From Comamonas sp. (GTDB lineage: Bacteria > Pseudomonadota > Gammaproteobacteria > Burkholderiales > Burkholderiaceae_C), in NCBI GenBank assembly GCA_019236485.1, contig JAFAIY010000173.1, positions 1 to 7,373 of the forward strand: a DNA stretch of 7,373 bases. Reading direction: 5' to 3'. A program made the translations under genes and the position numbers. Below the pieces are notes generated by a model. That model saw only the letters and a list, made by a program, of their open reading frames with translations, was not told where the DNA came from and did no database searches. Shown here piece after piece: positions 5,096-7,373 of this stretch (position 1 is the stretch's first letter; every line of letters starts with the position of its first letter).

Positions 5096-6127
5096 ATCGC
5101 CGCTCTAAGTCTTTTATGGATCAAGGTTGTGCGTGCTCTCATCCGTGCACTGATATTGCTGTTGCTGTCGGCCGCCGTGGCCGCAGGCTGGGCCTGGTGG
5201 TGGCTGCATCAGCCCCTGCCCCTGAACAAGCCCGTGCTGGAGCTGGAGATCGAGCCCGGCACCACGCCGCGCGGCGTGGCGCAGAACGTGGTCAAGGCCG
5301 GGGTGCAGACCGATGCGCGGCTGCTGTATGCATGGTTTCGCCTTTCGGGCAAGGACCGGGCCATCAAGGCCGGCAATTACGAACTGGCAACGGGGCTCAC
5401 GCCTTATGCGCTGCTGCAGAAGCTGGCGCGCGGCGAGGAAAGCCTGCGCGCACTGACCATTGTCGAAGGCTGGAACTGGCGCCAGGTGCGCGCGGCGCTG
5501 GCGCGTGAGGAGTTCCTCAAGCAGGACAGCGCCGGCCTCAGCGACGAGGCCGTGATGACGGCGCTGGGCCGCGACGGCGTGGCGCCCGAGGGTCGCTTCT
5601 TCCCCGATACCTATACCTATGCCAAGGGCAGCTCCGACATGGCCGTGCTGCGCCGTGCGCTGCACGCCATGGACAGACGCCTGGCCGATGCCTGGGGCAT
5701 GCGTGCAGCCAACACCCCGCTCAAGTCTGCCGACCAGGCGCTGATCCTGGCCAGCATCGTGGAGAAGGAAACCGGCAAGGCCGCGGACCGCGCCCAGATC
5801 GCGGGCGTCTTCAGCAACCGCCTGCGCATTGGCATGCTGCTGCAGACCGACCCCTCGGTCATCTACGGCCTGGGCGCCCAGTTCGACGGCAATCTGCGCA
5901 AGCGCGATCTGCTCGCCGATACGCCCTGGAACACCTATACCCGTGTGGGCCTGCCCATCACGCCGATCTCCATGCCGGGCAAGGCCGCGCTGATGGCGGC
6001 CGTGCAGCCCGAGCAGACCAAGGCCCTGTACTTTGTGGCCCGGGGCGATGGCTCCAGCCATTTCAGCGCCACGCTGGACGAGCACAATAGGGCCGTCAAC
6101 CGCTATCAGCGCGGCCAGCAACCATGA
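5093..6127 (+). CDS. mltG: Endolytic murein transglycosylase MltG (YceG family)
   Basis: 344 residues. MltG cleaves nascent peptidoglycan strands in the periplasm and so ends glycan polymerisation. The N-terminus is a single membrane anchor (~13-38, ending AWWWLHQ). A LysM-like segment follows (~50-120: LEIEPGTTPRGVAQNVVKAG, IKAGNYELATGLTP), then the YceG catalytic domain with RFFPDTYTYAKG (168-179), the catalytic Glu224 in LASIVEKETG, VFSNRLRIGMLLQTDPSVIYGLG (in 239-261), and NTYTRVGLPITPISMPG (280-296). All expected core motifs are present and the length is normal. The start is uncertain: ATG at 5093 lacks a ribosome binding site and lies 9 bp from the divergent ygfZ start; GTG at 5129 (giving VRALIRALI...) would still include the whole TM anchor and leave 45 bp for promoters. 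tmk follows 75 bp downstream and holB after that, the order seen in many proteobacteria. Confidence 0.95.
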   Translation: MIAALSLLWIKVVRALIRALILLLLSAAVAAGWAWWWLHQPLPLNKPVLELEIEPGTTPRGVAQNVVKAGVQTDARLLYAWFRLSGKDRAIKAGNYELATGLTPYALLQKLARGEESLRALTIVEGWNWRQVRAALAREEFLKQDSAGLSDEAVMTALGRDGVAPEGRFFPDTYTYAKGSSDMAVLRRALHAMDRRLADAWGMRAANTPLKSADQALILASIVEKETGKAADRAQIAGVFSNRLRIGMLLQTDPSVIYGLGAQFDGNLRKRDLLADTPWNTYTRVGLPITPISMPGKAALMAAVQPEQTKALYFVARGDGSSHFSATLDEHNRAVNRYQRGQQP

Positions 6128-6131
6128 TTGC

Positions 6132-6191
6132 CGGGGGCGCTGCCCCCGTTGTAGAACCAGTAGACAGGCCGCGCCCCAGGCGGCGGGCCTG
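6132..6191 (+). promoter_or_regulatory. Two tandem hairpins in the mltG-tmk gap
   Basis: The first hairpin is a perfect 7-bp stem (CGGGGGC 6132-6138 / GCCCCCG 6142-6148) with a 3-nt loop, starting 4 nt after the mltG stop. No T-tract follows, so it is not a standard terminator. The second has CAGGCC (6165-6170) pairing with GGCCTG (6186-6191), enclosing an inner CGCC/GGCG stem, and ends directly against the tmk ribosome binding site (AAGGA, 6192-6196). Possible roles are partial termination, mRNA end protection for mltG, or control of tmk translation. Confidence 0.45.
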
Positions 6192-6202
6192 AAGGAATAT
6201 CA

Positions 6203-6892
6203 GTGAGTACAGCTTCACCCAAGGGTCTGTTCATCAGCTTCGAAGGTATAGACGGCGCGGGCAAGTCTTCGCATATCGACGGCCTGGCCCGGGCCTTCCG
6301 CGACCAGGGCCGTGTGGTGACCCTGACGCGCGAGCCCGGCGGCACTCCGCTGGCCGAGAAGCTGCGCGCGCTGATGCTGCACGATGCCATGGATCCGCTG
6401 ACCGAGGCCTTGATCGCTTTTGCGGCAAGGCGCGACCATCTGCTGCAGGTCATAGAGCCCGCGCTGGCGCGCGGCGAGGTCGTGATCTGCGACCGCTTCA
6501 CCGACGCGACCTTTGCCTATCAGGGCGCGGGCCGGGGTTTTGACCTGCAAAAGCTCTCCGTGCTCGAGCGCATGGTGCAGACCGGCACGGCGCCCGAGGC
6601 CGGCGCGCAGCCGGAGCTGCTGCGCGAGCCCGAGATGACGCTGTGGTTCGACCTGCCCGCCGAAGTGGCGGCCGAGCGCCTGGCCACGGCCCGCGTGCCC
6701 GACCGTTTCGAGGCCCAGCCCGGAGAATTCTTTGCGCGCGTGGCCCGCGGCTATGCGGACCGCGCCCAGGCCGCGCCCCAGCGCTTTGTGCGCATAGATG
6801 CCAACACCAGCCGCGACGCCGTGTGGCAGCAGATCACCCAGGCCGTGGCACACCGGGGCTGGCTGGCCGGCATGGAGGAAAGTCAGCCATGA
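6203..6892 (+). CDS. tmk: Thymidylate kinase
   Basis: 229 residues. Phosphorylates dTMP to dTDP with ATP in the cytoplasm, an essential step to dTTP. The P-loop is [10 protein letters not shown] (14-23) with Lys21; REPGGTPL (43-50) is the dTMP-site arginine block; FAARRDHL (73-80) and the DRF motif (97-99, [17 protein letters not shown]) are all conserved; the C-terminal half has [11 protein letters not shown] and the RVPDRFE segment (164-170). The Arg within the YQGAGRG region fits the usual TMPK active-site arrangement. Length is slightly above the ~210 of E. coli Tmk, with a small extra stretch around 129-142 ([14 protein letters not shown]). The start is GTG at 6203, supported by AAGGA 6 nt upstream and by the normal distance to the P-loop. 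The stop overlaps the holB start as ATGA, indicating translational coupling within an mltG-tmk-holB operon. Confidence 0.97.
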   Translation: MSTASPKGLFISFEGIDGAGKSSHIDGLARAFRDQGRVVTLTREPGGTPLAEKLRALMLHDAMDPLTEALIAFAARRDHLLQVIEPALARGEVVICDRFTDATFAYQGAGRGFDLQKLSVLERMVQTGTAPEAGAQPELLREPEMTLWFDLPAEVAAERLATARVPDRFEAQPGEFFARVARGYADRAQAAPQRFVRIDANTSRDAVWQQITQAVAHRGWLAGMEESQP

Positions 6893-7373
6893 GCGAGCCC
6901 AGCGTCGAGGCACCCTGGATCGCCGCGCAGCGCAGCCAGCTGCTGGCCCAGCGCGGCCATGCCTGGCTGCTGCAGGGGCCTTCGGGCCTGGGGCAGTACG
7001 CGCTGGGCCTGTCGCTGGTGCGGGCCTGGCTGTGCGAGCAGCCCTCGGCCCATGGCGCCTGCGGCCGCTGTGCGAGCTGCCATGCCGTCGATGTGCGGGC
7101 CCATGCCGACCTCTGCGTGCTCATGCCCGAGGTGCAGATGGTCGAGCTGGGCTGGCCGCTGCCCGAGAAGGCTCAGGCCGATATCGACGACAAGAAGCGC
7201 AAGCCCAGCAAGGAAATCCGCGTGGACGCCATGCGCGACGCCGTGGAGTTCTGCCAGCGCACCAGCGCGCGCGGGCGCGGCAAGGCGGTGCTGGTCTACC
7301 CGGCCGAGCAGATGAACGCCATCACGGCCAATGCGCTGCTCAAGACGCTGGAGGAGCCGCCGGGCGACACCCG
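6889..7373 (+). CDS. holB: DNA polymerase III delta' subunit (5' part, runs off window)
   Basis: The open frame runs from ATG 6889 to the window end (161 complete codons, no stop). The start overlaps the tmk stop (ATGA) and is preceded by GGAGG at 6874-6878. The translation shows the clamp-loader N-terminus: [16 protein letters not shown] (P-loop-like), a zinc-module cysteine set CGRCASCH plus upstream Cys, then [43 protein letters not shown] and [12 protein letters not shown], the strongly conserved delta'/DnaX-like sensor region. The P-loop Lys is replaced by Gln (GPSGLGQY), in line with delta' being a non-ATP-binding member in known cases. A lysine-rich insert ([10 protein letters not shown], residues ~100-109) lies between the zinc module and the IRVD helix. 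Delta' is the structural stator of the clamp loader that puts the beta clamp on DNA. Confidence 0.93.
   Translation, partial: MSEPSVEAPWIAAQRSQLLAQRGHAWLLQGPSGLGQYALGLSLVRAWLCEQPSAHGACGRCASCHAVDVRAHADLCVLMPEVQMVELGWPLPEKAQADIDDKKRKPSKEIRVDAMRDAVEFCQRTSARGRGKAVLVYPAEQMNAITANALLKTLEEPPGDT

Noticed and set aside
5114..6121. 335-codon minus-strand open frame opposite mltG
   Set aside because: Mirror of a well-supported gene; rich in Gly/Gln/His/Arg with no domain motif.
6215..6913. 232-codon minus-strand open frame opposite tmk
   Set aside because: Shadow of tmk with no recognisable motif and no ribosome binding site reason to prefer it.
7000..7030. Loss of the Walker A lysine in HolB as a defect
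   Set aside because: Delta' subunits are known to have degenerate P-loops and do not need ATP binding, so Gln at this position is expected behaviour rather than damage.

Overview
The window is dense, GC-rich bacterial chromosome, roughly two thirds G+C by eye with strong third-position G/C. The gene set and protein flavour fit a betaproteobacterium of the Comamonadaceae (Comamonas/Delftia/Acidovorax group). That placement is inferred from family resemblance, not from a search. No rRNA, tRNA, CRISPR array, insertion sequence or phage gene is visible.

Layout. Bases 1-1314 (+) hold the 3' end of an HSL-type alpha/beta hydrolase, followed 18 bp later by an unusual two-domain protein: a hotdog acyl-CoA thioesterase fused to a YjcF/ElaA-like GNAT acetyltransferase. 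Bases 1325-4027 (-) hold a signalling block read right to left: a two-TM sensor histidine kinase, a FixJ/NarL-type response regulator overlapping it by 20 nt, and, after a 128-bp leader, an exported GlcG/HbpS-family (DUF336) small protein. The fusion gene and the HbpS-like gene converge with only 10 bp between them. Bases 4127-5083 (-) hold ygfZ, closed by a clear intrinsic terminator just before the kinase gene. Bases 5093-7373 (+) hold mltG, tmk and the 5' part of holB, a housekeeping cluster in an order conserved across many proteobacteria. ygfZ and mltG diverge from a 9-bp gap.

How the genes may work together. mltG (glycan strand termination), tmk (dTTP synthesis) and holB (clamp loader) form a growth/replication operon; tmk and holB overlap by ATGA. 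ygfZ supports Fe-S enzymes and is transcribed separately. The most interesting unit is the kinase, regulator and HbpS-like protein. In Streptomyces, secreted HbpS with the SenS/SenR two-component pair forms a heme/redox-sensing three-component system. Here a periplasmic protein of the same family sits next to a kinase with a large periplasmic domain and its regulator. This could be a Gram-negative analogue, or the HbpS-like gene may simply be a target of the regulator.

Other points worth a second look are an A+T-rich, three-arm repeat inside the kinase sensor domain coding sequence, a possible leaderless ygfZ mRNA, a possible promoter embedded in the ygfZ terminator, and two stacked hairpins in the mltG-tmk gap.
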